Shown: positions 6,919 through 15,861 of the stretch, one piece after another | How the letters are laid out: each line of letters begins with the position of its first letter | How positions within the stretch are numbered: the first letter of the stretch is position 1 | NCBI GenBank assembly: GCA_031284195.1 | Contig: JAITAI010000009.1 | Span: forward strand, 1 to 22,884 | Length of the DNA: 22,884 bases | From: Treponema sp. | Lineage (GTDB): Bacteria; Spirochaetota; Spirochaetia; Treponematales; Breznakiellaceae | Reading direction: 5' to 3' | The notes under the pieces: model-generated | Told to the model about the DNA's origin: nothing | Database searches by the model: none | The model's input: the letters and a program-made list of their open reading frames with translations, nothing else | Translations under genes and position numbers: made by a program

Positions 6919-7773
6919 ATGGCAAAGTTGCTGAGTGGAAAGGAAGTAGCCGAGGCGTTGACCGTATCCATGAAACGGGATGTGGAGGCGTTGAAGGCTA
7001 AGGGAATCACGCCGACCTTGGGTATTATCCGGGTGGGAGAAAAGGGTCCTGATATTTCTTATGAAAAAGGGGCTACCAAGCGCTGTGAGGAGGTTGGGGC
7101 AGCAGTTAAGAACTACCGGTTGCCTGAAGATACTACACAACAGGCATTGTTGGATGTCATCCGGGATGCGAATGAAGACCCGGCAGTACATGGGGTGTTG
7201 CTTTTTCGTCCCTTGCCCAAGCACATTGATGACAATGTAGCGCGGGCGGCTTTGTTGCCGAAGAAAGATATGGATGGTATTACCGACGGTTCCATGGCAG
7301 GTATATATTCCGATACGAGTCAGGGGTATGCTCCATGTACCGCAGAATCAGTCATCAAACTTCTTGAGCATTATCAGATCGATCCTGCAGGAAAACGGGT
7401 GGCAGTGGTTGGCCGGAGTACGGTAATCGGTAAACCAGTATCCCTGTTGCTCTTGAAAAAGAACGGAACCGTAACGATCTGTCATTCAAAAACCAAGGAT
7501 ATAGCTTCGGTGATTCGGGAAGCGGATATCGTGGTCGTAGCCATGGGACGGGCCGAGAGTGTGGGAAAAGAATGCTTCCGGGCCGGTCAGGTGGTGGTGG
7601 ATGTAGGGGTCAATCCGAAACCTGATGGCAGTAAGGGTACCTGCGGTGATGTGAAGTTCGCCGAGGTAGAGCCTTTAGTTGAAGCTATTAGTCCGGTACC
7701 AGGCGGTGTTGGGTCGGTAACGAATTGTATGCTGATAAATCATGTGATCCGGGCGGCTCAGGAGAGTAGTTAG
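6919..7773 (+). CDS. folD: methylene-THF dehydrogenase (FolD), probably without cyclohydrolase activity
   Basis: FolD normally has dehydrogenase and cyclohydrolase activities in one active site. The 284-residue product keeps the nucleotide-binding GRSTVIGKPVS, KKDMDG (Asp119, matching Asp121 of E. coli) and the C-terminal SPVPGGVGSVT. An ungapped alignment around Tyr48 places Ala52 where the cyclohydrolase lysine (E. coli Lys54) should be. LLFRPLP has Phe96 where Gln98 of VQLPLP should be. By the known roles of these residues I infer a mainly monofunctional dehydrogenase working with FchA. ATG 6919 has GGGGG (6906-6910) before it. The gap from fchA is 44 bases, so this closes an fhs-fchA-folD unit. 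Cofactor choice (NAD or NADP) cannot be told. Confidence 0.95.
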   Translation: MAKLLSGKEVAEALTVSMKRDVEALKAKGITPTLGIIRVGEKGPDISYEKGATKRCEEVGAAVKNYRLPEDTTQQALLDVIRDANEDPAVHGVLLFRPLPKHIDDNVARAALLPKKDMDGITDGSMAGIYSDTSQGYAPCTAESVIKLLEHYQIDPAGKRVAVVGRSTVIGKPVSLLLLKKNGTVTICHSKTKDIASVIREADIVVVAMGRAESVGKECFRAGQVVVDVGVNPKPDGSKGTCGDVKFAEVEPLVEAISPVPGGVGSVTNCMLINHVIRAAQESS

Positions 7774-8247
7774 TACGCTTGCAGTGGGAATGTCAATATT
7801 ATGAAGCATGATGTGTAAATGGGATGGAGTAAGGGAATCGTAGGTCTCTTAACTGCGAACCTTGTGGCCTTAAAAAGGGTAAAGTATTATATTTTATATA
7901 TTGACATTGAGGTAAATAACTAGGGAGGATGAAGCCGGGATGGACGGGAGGTTTGATTCCGGTCTTTCCTTTAAGCCGGCGGCGTGATATCAAAGATGCA
8001 ATAAAAGCGGGTGGGATCTTGTTTTTGATAGATTTTTGTATCCTATTAGATAAAGGGCCGATATAAAACATATACGCCCTGTCGAACAGTGACGGATGGA
8101 GGTGTATAAAAAATATGTAAGCGCCGGCGTGTGGACTGATAATACGGTTGAAGCCGTAAAGGTTTACGGAGAATGGGTCGTTGACTCTTTATCCGCTTAA
8201 ATTGACGTGGTGCCTGAAGGCACACATAGGAGAGGAGAAACATAATT
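7774..8247. other. gap between folD and cooS
   Basis: I see no gene in this stretch. It holds a hairpin AGGGC/GCCCT (8054-8058 with 8076-8080), a TACGG/CCGTA hairpin near 8143-8158, and a GTGCC/GGCAC hairpin with a TGAA loop (8210-8223) directly before the cooS ribosome binding site. A TTGACA (7901-7906) has no matching -10; TTGATA (8025-8030) with TAGATA (8047-8052) is a weak promoter candidate. I found no clear terminator after folD, so readthrough into cooS is possible. Confidence 0.4.
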
Positions 8248-10143
8248 TTGAAAACGCTGGAAGATTTAACCTCTATTGAGCAAATGGAGGCAGATACCGC
8301 TAAATTGAAGGAAATAGCGTGTTCTGTTTGCGCAGAAACTTGGGAGGATCGCAACAAAAAACAGACACCCCACTGTAAATTTGGCGAAGATGGGATCTGT
8401 TGCAAAAACTGTTCGATGGGGCCATGCCGGATTACTCCCAAGGCCTCCCGGGGAATTTGTGGAGCCGATGCTCATGCAATTGCGGCACGGAATTATGCTC
8501 GTACTATTGCAGCGGGTACTTCGGCCCATTCGGATCATGCCCGGGAAATATTGCATATACTTCACGGGGCAAAGGCAGGCGGGAATTACCAAGTCCGGGA
8601 TGAACAGAAGCTTATACGGCTAGCACGGGAGTATGAGATAGAGACTGAGGGCAAGGATATTTATGACATTGCCCATGAAGTCGCTGAAGTCGGTCTTATG
8701 GAATTCGGGAAACCTTCGGGGACCCAGCGGTTTATTAAGCGGGCCACTGAAGAACGGCAGAAGGTATGGCGGGATCAGGGCATTGAACCTCGGGCTATTG
8801 ACCGGGAAATCGCCACTACGTTGCACATGACCCACATGGGGAACAGTGCGGACCCTGAAGCCTTAGTGAGACAGGGATTACGGACCAGTCTTTCTAATGG
8901 GTGGGGCGGTTCGATGTTGGGTACGGAAATAACGGATATCCTCTTTGGGACTCCTACGGTACGGACTACCGAAGGAAATTTAGGGGTTCTTGAAAAGGAG
9001 ATGGTCAACATTGTGGTGCATGGCCATGATCCGGCTTTCTCTGAAATGGTGGTAACCGCTGCAGAGATAAAAGAACTGGTGGATTATGCGAAAGCAAAAG
9101 GCGCCAAGGGTATTAACATCGTTGGTCTTTGTTGCACCGCTAATGAAGTGGCCATGCGTCACGGGGTTCGCATGGCAGGAAACTTCCTCCAACAGGAAAA
9201 CGCGATCTTAACCGGTGCGGTAGAGATGATGTGCGTGGATGTTCAATGTATATTCCCTGCCCTTGCCCCTTTAAGTGAGTGTTTCCACACAAAATTTGTT
9301 ACCAGTTCTCCGATTGCCCGGATTCCCGGTTCCATTTATGTGGAATTTAAACCGGAGACCGCCTTTGATCAGGCCAAGGATCTCATTAAAATGGCTATTG
9401 ACAACTATCAGAACCGGGATACGTCAAAGGTCTTTATTCCTAGTACCAAGCAGACGGCAGTGGTGGGGTATCCTACCGAGCAGATCATCAAGCACCTTGA
9501 CGCGGTAACTAATAGCCATATAGAGGAGATCGGTTCTTATAGGCCGGCCATTGATGCAATCAAGGCTGGGGTCTTGCGAGGTGCAGTGGCTATCGTGGGG
9601 TGTAACAACCCCCGGGTACGGCCTGACTACTCCCACTTTGAGATCATGAAGGAGTTGTTGAAAAACGATGTGTTGATCGTTGCCACGGGTTGTGCGGCGC
9701 AGCTCGCTACTAAAGCGGGACTCCTCACGAAAGATGCCAAGTACGTGTGTGGAGCGGGCTTGAGGCGGGTATGCGAATTGGTTGATATACCGCCGATTCT
9801 ACACATGGGTGCATGCGTGGATATCAGTCGTATGATGCTCCTTGCTACGGGGATTGCCAAAGACTGGGGAGTGAAGACCACTGAGATACCAGTGGTAGGT
9901 TGTGCTCCTGAATGGATGAGTGAGAAAGCGGTCTCCATAGCCAATTACGTGGTGTCTACAGGGATTGATGTGTACTTGGGTATCGAACCACAAGTTAAAG
10001 GAAGTACCGAAATGATGGAACTCATTACTAAGGGAACCCGTAACATCGTCGGTGCAGGGTATATCATCAACAAGGAGCCTCATGAACTGGTGAAAAGTAT
10101 CCTTGAGGGCCTTGAGGCAAAGCGTGCAGGGTTGGGGATCTAA
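8248..10143 (+). CDS. cooS: anaerobic Ni-Fe carbon monoxide dehydrogenase, catalytic subunit
   Basis: It reduces CO2 to CO (or oxidises CO) at a Ni-Fe-S C-cluster; next to acsB it is the CODH half of CODH/acetyl-CoA synthase (also called acsA). The 631-residue protein has the N-terminal CKFGEDGICCKNCSMGPC, whose Cys43/51 suit the D-cluster and Cys52/55/60 and 71 the B-cluster. The C-cluster ligands are all present: VHGH at 257-260, GLCC (Cys295/296), DVQC (Cys334), GCNNP (Cys452), TGC (Cys482) and GAC (Cys523). The start is TTG 8248, with AGGAGAGGAG (8228-8237) about 10 bases upstream; ATG 8284 is a weaker alternative. Its stop lies 2 bases before cooC. Confidence 0.96.
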   Translation: MKTLEDLTSIEQMEADTAKLKEIACSVCAETWEDRNKKQTPHCKFGEDGICCKNCSMGPCRITPKASRGICGADAHAIAARNYARTIAAGTSAHSDHAREILHILHGAKAGGNYQVRDEQKLIRLAREYEIETEGKDIYDIAHEVAEVGLMEFGKPSGTQRFIKRATEERQKVWRDQGIEPRAIDREIATTLHMTHMGNSADPEALVRQGLRTSLSNGWGGSMLGTEITDILFGTPTVRTTEGNLGVLEKEMVNIVVHGHDPAFSEMVVTAAEIKELVDYAKAKGAKGINIVGLCCTANEVAMRHGVRMAGNFLQQENAILTGAVEMMCVDVQCIFPALAPLSECFHTKFVTSSPIARIPGSIYVEFKPETAFDQAKDLIKMAIDNYQNRDTSKVFIPSTKQTAVVGYPTEQIIKHLDAVTNSHIEEIGSYRPAIDAIKAGVLRGAVAIVGCNNPRVRPDYSHFEIMKELLKNDVLIVATGCAAQLATKAGLLTKDAKYVCGAGLRRVCELVDIPPILHMGACVDISRMMLLATGIAKDWGVKTTEIPVVGCAPEWMSEKAVSIANYVVSTGIDVYLGIEPQVKGSTEMMELITKGTRNIVGAGYIINKEPHELVKSILEGLEAKRAGLGI

Positions 10144-10145
10144 AT

Positions 10146-10919
10146 ATGAAAATCGCAATCACCGGAAAAGGGGGGGTAGGAAAAACAACTCTTGCAGCAG
10201 TGCTTGCTCGTCTCTATGCGACAGAAGGCCGGACGGTGCTTGCGGTTGATGTAGACCCCGACGCGAATCTCGGTTTAGCCTTGGGTTTCAGCGAGGGAGA
10301 ATTGGAGGAGATCACCCCGGTTTCTAAGATGAGTGAACTCATCGCTGAGCGAACCGGGTCTACCAATGATACCTTTGGTAAGTTTTTTAAAATAAATCCC
10401 CATGTCAGTGATATACCGGATCGGTTTTCTAAAGAGAAAAACGGTGTAAAACTGCTCATTATGGGTACCGTGGAAACCGGTGGCGGCGGTTGTGTATGCC
10501 CTGAGCATGTGGTACTCAAGCGAGTTATTTCTCATCTCGTAGTACAGCGGGATGAGGTGGTCATTATGGATATGGAGGCAGGGCTTGAGCACCTTGGACG
10601 GGGTACGGCTAGTATGGTGGATCGCTTCATTACGGTAATTGAACCGGGAGCGAGGAGCATACAGACCTATCACAAGGTAAAAGCGCTTGCAGCGGATCTG
10701 GGTGTGAAAAAGGTAAGCGTGGTCGCGAATAAAGTTCGCGGGAGAGAGGATGAGGAATTCCTCAAGAATAGTATACCCCCTGAGGATCTTTTTGGCTTTA
10801 TCAGCTATAGCGATGATGTGATCAGCGCCGATAGGAAAGGCGTTTCGCCCTTCGACACAAGTGAATGTGCCCGACAGGAGATCCGGAGGATCAAAGAGCG
10901 TATCGATTTTTCCACATAA
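10146..10919 (+). CDS. cooC: CooC-type nickel-insertion ATPase for CODH
   Basis: This MinD-like ATPase dimerises and uses ATP to deliver nickel to the CODH active site. The 257-residue protein begins with the deviant P-loop ITGKGGVGKTT (residues 5-15), and VLAVDVDPDANLGLAL follows. CVCPEH supplies Cys116-Val-Cys118, matching the CxC metal-binding pair of CooC (Cys112/114 in Carboxydothermus). It starts 2 bases after cooS and uses a purine-rich stretch inside cooS as its ribosome binding site, so the two are translationally linked. acsB follows after 20 bases. In acetogens the same protein may be called AcsF. Confidence 0.94.
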   Translation: MKIAITGKGGVGKTTLAAVLARLYATEGRTVLAVDVDPDANLGLALGFSEGELEEITPVSKMSELIAERTGSTNDTFGKFFKINPHVSDIPDRFSKEKNGVKLLIMGTVETGGGGCVCPEHVVLKRVISHLVVQRDEVVIMDMEAGLEHLGRGTASMVDRFITVIEPGARSIQTYHKVKALAADLGVKKVSVVANKVRGREDEEFLKNSIPPEDLFGFISYSDDVISADRKGVSPFDTSECARQEIRRIKERIDFST

Positions 10920-10939
10920 TTACTATAGGAGAGTTTTCA

Positions 10940-13069
10940 ATGAAATTGCTTTTTAATAGAGTTTTTGATGGCGTTGACGAGATGTATGCCATCGCCGAGA
11001 AGACGTTGAACGAGACCGTGAAGGAGCTTGGTGAGGCAGCGCCTATTACAATGCCGAACACCGCGTACTTTCTCGCCAACCATTTAACCTACCTTTCCAA
11101 AAAGGTAACTACCATAGGGGAACTCAAAGCCTGTTTCCCCGAAGTAAAGGCATGGATGCCTCATGAACAGCGTTTGGGGGATGTCTTTAAATCCGGGTTC
11201 GGAACCGTTTTAGCTGCCGAAGTTATTGAAGCTTGTAAATACGCCCGCAGTGATAAACCCTATGGAGATGAGTACTGGGGACACATGTCCGATGCAGAGG
11301 TCCGTGAATTAGGGGTTCCCTTGGTTACCGGTGACATTCCCGGATTTGTGGTAATCATCGGCCCTGCTCCTTCGGACGAAGAGGCAGCGGAACTCATCAA
11401 GGGGTATCAGTCCCGGGCCATATTCGTCTTTCTCATCGGTGGCGTCATTGATCAGGCCAAGCGTATGAAGCTTAATATGGGCTTCCCGGTTCGGGTCGTT
11501 CCGGTGGGACCAGATATTTGGGCAGTGGCACACATCATATCCCTGGTAAACCGGGCAGCCATGATTTTCGGCGCAGTTCAACCGGGCGACCGGGAAGGGT
11601 TCGACCATTACACCTTCCATCGTATCCGAGCCTTTGTGAATGCTTTTTCACCGGTACCGGACATCGTGGTTGGGTGCGGAGGTGGCGCTATTGCCATGGG
11701 GTTCCCGGTCATTACTAATGATACCAAGGATATGTGGCCGGTTCCGAAGAGCCTTATCATTCAGGAGAATACCAAGGACTTTATTGAGACGTCTTTGGAA
11801 GCCCGGGATATTAAGATCAAGGTTACGAAGATCGATATTCCAGTGGCTTTTTCCACTGCTTTTGAAGGAGAGATCATCCGTAGGAACGATATGCAGGTGG
11901 ACATCGACGGTTCCCGGCTGGATTGTTTCGAGTGGGTGCGTACCTTGGAGCCCACCGAAGTGGAGGATCACCTCATTGAGCTTATCGGTCCAGATATCGA
12001 CAGCGTCCCTGCAGGTAGCCGTTTTCCCTTGGCATACGTCGTTGAAGTATCGGGTAAGAATATGCAGAGTGACTTTGAACCGGTGTTTGAACGGAAGTTC
12101 CATAACTTCCTCAACTGTGTTGAAGGGGTTATGCACACTGGCCAGCGGGATCTTATCCGTGTCCGGGTGAGTAAGACTGCTTTTGAAGCGGGATTCAGGG
12201 CAAAACATATTGGAGAAGTGCTCTATGCCAAGGTAAAGAGCGAATATGAGGCGGTGGTGGATAAGTGTCAGGTTAAAATCTACACGAAACCAGAAGATCT
12301 CAAGCGGTTGCGGGCAGAGGTGAACAAGGTCTATGAGGTGCGGGATGCCCGGCTCAAGTCATTGACGGACGAGAGTGTGGAGGTTTTTTATAACTGTATC
12401 CTTTGCCAGTCCTTTTCTCCCTCCCACGTTTGTATCGTTACCCCTGAACGGCTTGGACTATGCGGCGCTGTATCTTGGCTTGACGCGAAAGCTACAAACG
12501 AGCTTGATCCAAATGGGCCTTGTCAGATCGTTACGAAGCAGCGGGTGATCGATGACAACCTGGGTATCTGGGAAGATGTCAATGAAGTGGTAAATAGTTC
12601 TTCTCATGGTGCTCTGCAGCAGGTTACCCTCTATTCTATTTTGCAGGATCCTATGACTAGTTGCGGTTGCTTTGAGTGCATCTGTGGTATTGAGCCTACG
12701 TCCAATGGGGTAGTTATTGTCAACCGGGAGCATACGGGGATGACTCCTCTGGGAATGACCTTCTCAGAGATGGCCTCTATGACCGGTGGCGGGGTACAGA
12801 CTCCTGGTTTCATGGGACATGGTAAGCAGTTTATCTCTTCCAAGAAATTCATGAAAGCTGAAGGTGGACCTGCCCGTATCGTGTGGATGCCCAAAGCACT
12901 CAAGGACTTTGTGAGTACCAAGCTCAATACTACGGCAAAAGAACTCTACGGGATTGAGGATTATACCTCCATGATTGCCGATGAAACCGTATCTGAGGAT
13001 GCCGAGACTTTGATTACGTTCTTGAGTGAAAAAGGGCATCCTGTATTGAATCTTGCACCCCTGTTGTAA
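10940..13069 (+). CDS. acsB: acetyl-CoA synthase (CODH/ACS alpha subunit)
   Basis: It condenses CO, a methyl group from the corrinoid protein and CoA into acetyl-CoA at the Ni-Ni-Fe4S4 A-cluster. I start it at ATG 10940, with AGGAGAG at 10927-10933; this gives 709 residues against about 729 in Moorella, the difference being at the N-terminal end that contacts CODH. All A-cluster cysteines are present: CILC (Cys486/489), Cys498, Cys508 and CGC (Cys575/577), with Phe492 of CQSF kept. HTGQRDLIRVRVSK and GGGVQTPGFMGHGKQ are further close matches to the family. It follows cooS and cooC in the order typical of bacterial CODH/ACS operons. Confidence 0.97.
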   Translation: MKLLFNRVFDGVDEMYAIAEKTLNETVKELGEAAPITMPNTAYFLANHLTYLSKKVTTIGELKACFPEVKAWMPHEQRLGDVFKSGFGTVLAAEVIEACKYARSDKPYGDEYWGHMSDAEVRELGVPLVTGDIPGFVVIIGPAPSDEEAAELIKGYQSRAIFVFLIGGVIDQAKRMKLNMGFPVRVVPVGPDIWAVAHIISLVNRAAMIFGAVQPGDREGFDHYTFHRIRAFVNAFSPVPDIVVGCGGGAIAMGFPVITNDTKDMWPVPKSLIIQENTKDFIETSLEARDIKIKVTKIDIPVAFSTAFEGEIIRRNDMQVDIDGSRLDCFEWVRTLEPTEVEDHLIELIGPDIDSVPAGSRFPLAYVVEVSGKNMQSDFEPVFERKFHNFLNCVEGVMHTGQRDLIRVRVSKTAFEAGFRAKHIGEVLYAKVKSEYEAVVDKCQVKIYTKPEDLKRLRAEVNKVYEVRDARLKSLTDESVEVFYNCILCQSFSPSHVCIVTPERLGLCGAVSWLDAKATNELDPNGPCQIVTKQRVIDDNLGIWEDVNEVVNSSSHGALQQVTLYSILQDPMTSCGCFECICGIEPTSNGVVIVNREHTGMTPLGMTFSEMASMTGGGVQTPGFMGHGKQFISSKKFMKAEGGPARIVWMPKALKDFVSTKLNTTAKELYGIEDYTSMIADETVSEDAETLITFLSEKGHPVLNLAPLL

Positions 13070-13137
13070 GCCTGTTTTCTGGGAATATTCCCTAATGGGC
13101 AGTGTACTTCTTTAGCCTGGTTCGTAAGGAGAATTAG

Positions 13138-13171
13138 TGTAGAGAGATAGTTTATGTTGTATCTCTCTACA
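13138..13171. other. perfect 12-bp hairpin after acsB
   Basis: TGTAGAGAGATA (13138-13149) and TATCTCTCTACA (13160-13171) pair perfectly around a 10-base loop. No T-tract follows on either strand, so it may protect the 3' end of the acsB message or mark a processing site rather than stop transcription. Confidence 0.55.
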
Positions 13172-13287
13172 TAAAATTATGCGGACGGTTAGAGTATAGG
13201 AAATGCCAGGTTATAGGTATTGTTATTTTCTTGTCTTTAGAGACTTTTTCAAAAGGTTAATTTTGGAAAAGTAATTTTAGGTATAAA

Positions 13288-13370
13288 GGAAAAACTAATG
13301 CTTTGAGTGGTTTTTCCCTAGCTTTTTCAGGGCCAAGGCTCTGCCCTAAGCGAGTTTTGAAACTGGTTCA
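13288..13370 (+). repeat. dispersed intergenic repeat, copy 2
   Basis: It contains a hairpin GGAAAAAC/GTTTTTCC (13288-13295 with 13310-13317), then AGGGC/GCCCT (13329-13333 with 13343-13347) and the 19-base word at 13352-13370. That word matches the reverse of 1528-1546 at 18 of 19 positions. It overlaps the probable -35 box of the acsD promoter, so the repeat may have supplied promoter sequence. Confidence 0.4.
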
Positions 13371-13386
13371 TGTAATAAAGTATAGT
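13357..13386 (+). promoter_or_regulatory. probable promoter for acsD-acsC
   Basis: TTGAAA (13357-13362), an 18-base spacer and TATAGT (13381-13386). A perfect TATAAT at 13397-13402 has no good -35. Either would give a leader of about 60-75 bases before ATG 13469. Confidence 0.45.
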
Positions 13387-13468
13387 AAAGAGGTGTTATA
13401 ATCGGTAGCCCTCAGAGGATACCGGATACATTGTGTTTTTACTAAATTATTATAAGGAGGAAACCGTT

Positions 13469-14413
13469 ATGCCATTTAAACGTGTTCCGCAAAAATTCAC
13501 GGCGCCTATCAAAGAGGTAGTGATAGGTACGGGCGATAAGACTGTCACCTTTGGCGGTGAAAAAGTGCTTCCCCTGTATAGCTTTGATGAGGCTATTAAG
13601 AATCCACCAAAAGTGGGCGTGGAAGTCTCGGATCAGGGTCCAAACAGGGACATCCCTGGTATTGCTGAGTTCTATAAGGGAGTGGATAGTATTCCCGATG
13701 TAGCAAAGCGTGCTTGTGAAATGCTGGGAGCGGATTTTGTGGTACTGTCCTTGGAAGGTGCCGATCCTAACGGTCTAGATAAGCCGATAGAAGATTGTGT
13801 TGCTCTGTGTAAAGAGGTTGCCGAAAAGGTTACTTTGCCCCTTGTTATCCAGGGAAGTAGGAATGTGGAAAAAGATAGCAAGCTTTTTCCCAAGATCGCA
13901 GAGGCCTTGGAGGGAAAGAACGTACTGTTACTTTCCGCCAAGGAAGAAAATCACAAGGCTATAGCAGTTGCAGCGGTCCAGGCGTATGGGCAGAAGATCG
14001 GAGCGGAGTCTGCAGTGGATATCAATCTGGCTAAGCAGCTCAATGTGGTTATCTCTCAGCTTGGTATTGATCTGGGAAATGTGACTATGAACATTGGATC
14101 TGCGGCAGCAGGGTATGGATATGAATATATTGCCTCTACCCTGGATCGGGTCAAAGCAGCGGCTCTTGCCCAAAACGACGTCAAGCTTCAGATTCCAATT
14201 ATCACGCCGGTTTCAGAGCAGGCATGGTCGGTTGGGGAATCTCAAAAAACAGAGAGTGAAGCTCCGGACGGTTGGGGACCTCAAGAACAGCGGGGTATTA
14301 ATATGGAAGTCGTTACTGCGACTGCGGACATCACCGCAGGTTCGAATGCAGTTATCTTGAGGCATCCTGTTTCGGTGGCTACCATCTCGAAGCTTGTGGC
14401 CAGTATTGCCTAA
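13469..14413 (+). CDS. acsD: corrinoid/iron-sulfur protein small subunit
   Basis: With AcsC it forms the CoFeSP heterodimer, whose cobalamin carries the methyl group from AcsE to AcsB. The start is ATG 13469, preceded by AAGGAGG (13454-13460) at 8 bases; the protein is 314 residues, near the usual size. It shows the typical opening KEVVIGTGDKTVTFGGE, a TIM-barrel-like body and a cobalamin-side C-terminal part (NIGSAAAGYGYEYIAS). It is separated from acsB by about 400 gene-free bases with its own likely promoter, and lies 27 bases before acsC, with which it is surely cotranscribed. Confidence 0.95.
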   Translation: MPFKRVPQKFTAPIKEVVIGTGDKTVTFGGEKVLPLYSFDEAIKNPPKVGVEVSDQGPNRDIPGIAEFYKGVDSIPDVAKRACEMLGADFVVLSLEGADPNGLDKPIEDCVALCKEVAEKVTLPLVIQGSRNVEKDSKLFPKIAEALEGKNVLLLSAKEENHKAIAVAAVQAYGQKIGAESAVDINLAKQLNVVISQLGIDLGNVTMNIGSAAAGYGYEYIASTLDRVKAAALAQNDVKLQIPIITPVSEQAWSVGESQKTESEAPDGWGPQEQRGINMEVVTATADITAGSNAVILRHPVSVATISKLVASIA

Positions 14414-14440
14414 ACTGGATATGGAGAAAGGAGAGTAACT

Positions 14441-15775
14441 ATGGCACTTAAAGGACTTGATATATTTAAGTTCACCCCTAAAACGAACTGCAAAGAATGT
14501 GGTAGTCCAACCTGTATGGCCTTTGCCATGAAGGTCGCCCAAGGTGCGGTTCCCCTAGATAAATGTACCCACATGTCCCCTGAAGCATTGGAGAAACTAG
14601 GTGAAGCTACGGCGCCACCCATGAAGACCATTAAAATCGGTGTAGGTACTGCGGAATATACCCTAGGCGGTGAAACGGTCCTCTTCAGGCATGAAAAGAC
14701 CTTTGTTTCTAAGAGTCTTTATGGTGTAACCCTCTGTCCCGACTGTGTAGACAAAGCCTTATCGGAACTTAAGACCATTGATTACGTGCGTATTGGTGAA
14801 CGCATGTATGTGGAACTGGTCAATGTGGAATACACCGGGAATAAAGACACGTTCCTTGAAGTGGTCAAGAAAGCCCTCACCGCGGAACGTACCCTGATTC
14901 TGGAAGTTTCCGATCTTGCCGTAGCCCGGGAGGCTTTGGAACTTACCAAAGCAGGCAAGCCTATTCTCAACGGGGCCAATGAATCCAATTATAAGGAAAT
15001 GAGTGCTCTGGCTACGGAATTCGGCGTTGTCTTAGGGGTTAGCGGCACAAGTCTGGACGGGATCTACGATACGGTTGCGGCACTTGAAGGGTTGGGAAAT
15101 AAGAATTTGATCATTGATGTGGGGTGTTCCTCGGTGAAAGATGCCTTTGCCAACGCAGTCCAGATCCGCCGTGCAGCCCTCAAGGATCAAGATCGTATCT
15201 TTGGCTATCCATCCATCGTCAACGTCGCGAAGTTGGCTCCTGAAGATAGCGTTATGCAGACCGCACTTACATCCCTCTTCACGTTAAAATACGGTTCCAT
15301 CATCATTATGAGCGGCATGAGTTATGCCCAGGCCCTGCCCCTCTATGGCTTGCGGCAGAATATCTTCACCGATCCTCAGAAACCCATGAAGGTCGAACCG
15401 GGGATATATCCTATAAACGGCGCGGACGAAAATGCAGTATGTGCTACTACAGTAGATTTTGCGCTTACTTATTTCGTGGTTTCTGGAGAGTTGGAGCGTT
15501 CTGGGGTACCGGTAAATCTGCTCATTTCCGATGCAGGAGGGTATTCCGTACTTACCTCTTGGGCTGCGGGTAAGTTTTCAGCAAGTTCAGTCGCACGGTT
15601 TTTCAAAGAAGCAGGGATTGAAGGTAAGCTTAAGAATCGTAACCTCATCATTCCCGGTAAAGTAGCGGTGCTTAAGGGCGAATTGGAAGAGAGTCTGCCT
15701 GGATGGAAGATCATCGTGGGGCCAAACGAAGCGGTCGCATCGGTTAAATTTCTCAAGGAACTCAAGGTCTCATAA
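14441..15775 (+). CDS. acsC: corrinoid/iron-sulfur protein large subunit
   Basis: The large CoFeSP subunit holds the corrinoid-binding region and a low-potential 4Fe-4S cluster that reactivates inactive Co(II). In this 444-residue protein the N-terminal cluster ligands are Cys17, Cys20, Cys25 and Cys42 (NCKECGSPTCMAF...DKC), the spacing known from Moorella. The C-terminal half has the corrinoid-binding character (SDAGGYSVLTSWAAGKFSA). ATG 14441 follows AAAGGAGAG. A strong hairpin stands right after the stop, so acsE may be expressed at another level. No reactivating ATPase-type ferredoxin gene is adjacent. Confidence 0.96.
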   Translation: MALKGLDIFKFTPKTNCKECGSPTCMAFAMKVAQGAVPLDKCTHMSPEALEKLGEATAPPMKTIKIGVGTAEYTLGGETVLFRHEKTFVSKSLYGVTLCPDCVDKALSELKTIDYVRIGERMYVELVNVEYTGNKDTFLEVVKKALTAERTLILEVSDLAVAREALELTKAGKPILNGANESNYKEMSALATEFGVVLGVSGTSLDGIYDTVAALEGLGNKNLIIDVGCSSVKDAFANAVQIRRAALKDQDRIFGYPSIVNVAKLAPEDSVMQTALTSLFTLKYGSIIIMSGMSYAQALPLYGLRQNIFTDPQKPMKVEPGIYPINGADENAVCATTVDFALTYFVVSGELERSGVPVNLLISDAGGYSVLTSWAAGKFSASSVARFFKEAGIEGKLKNRNLIIPGKVAVLKGELEESLPGWKIIVGPNEAVASVKFLKELKVS

Positions 15776-15780
15776 TAAAT

Positions 15781-15825
15781 CTAGGGGGTTGAAAAATCAG
15801 GATCATCTACGAGTCAACCCCCTAG
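15781..15825 (+). terminator. strong hairpin between acsC and acsE
   Basis: CTAGGGGGTTGA (15781-15792) and TCAACCCCCTAG (15814-15825) are a perfect 12-bp stem with a 21-base loop. The following TAGTGTTGTTTTATC is only moderately T-rich. It could be a full or leaky terminator, or a 3' stabiliser that sets the ratio of AcsC to AcsE. Confidence 0.6.
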
Positions 15826-15861
15826 TAGTGTTGTTTTATCATATTTAGGTAGGAGTTAATT

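Noticed and set aside
7799..8071. 90-residue minus-strand frame between folD and cooS
   Set aside because: No ribosome binding site and low coding character; the region looks like an intergenic leader.
11640..12208. 176- and 186-residue frames (plus and minus) inside acsB
   Set aside because: They are out-of-frame readings of acsB, whose own frame has all A-cluster cysteines.
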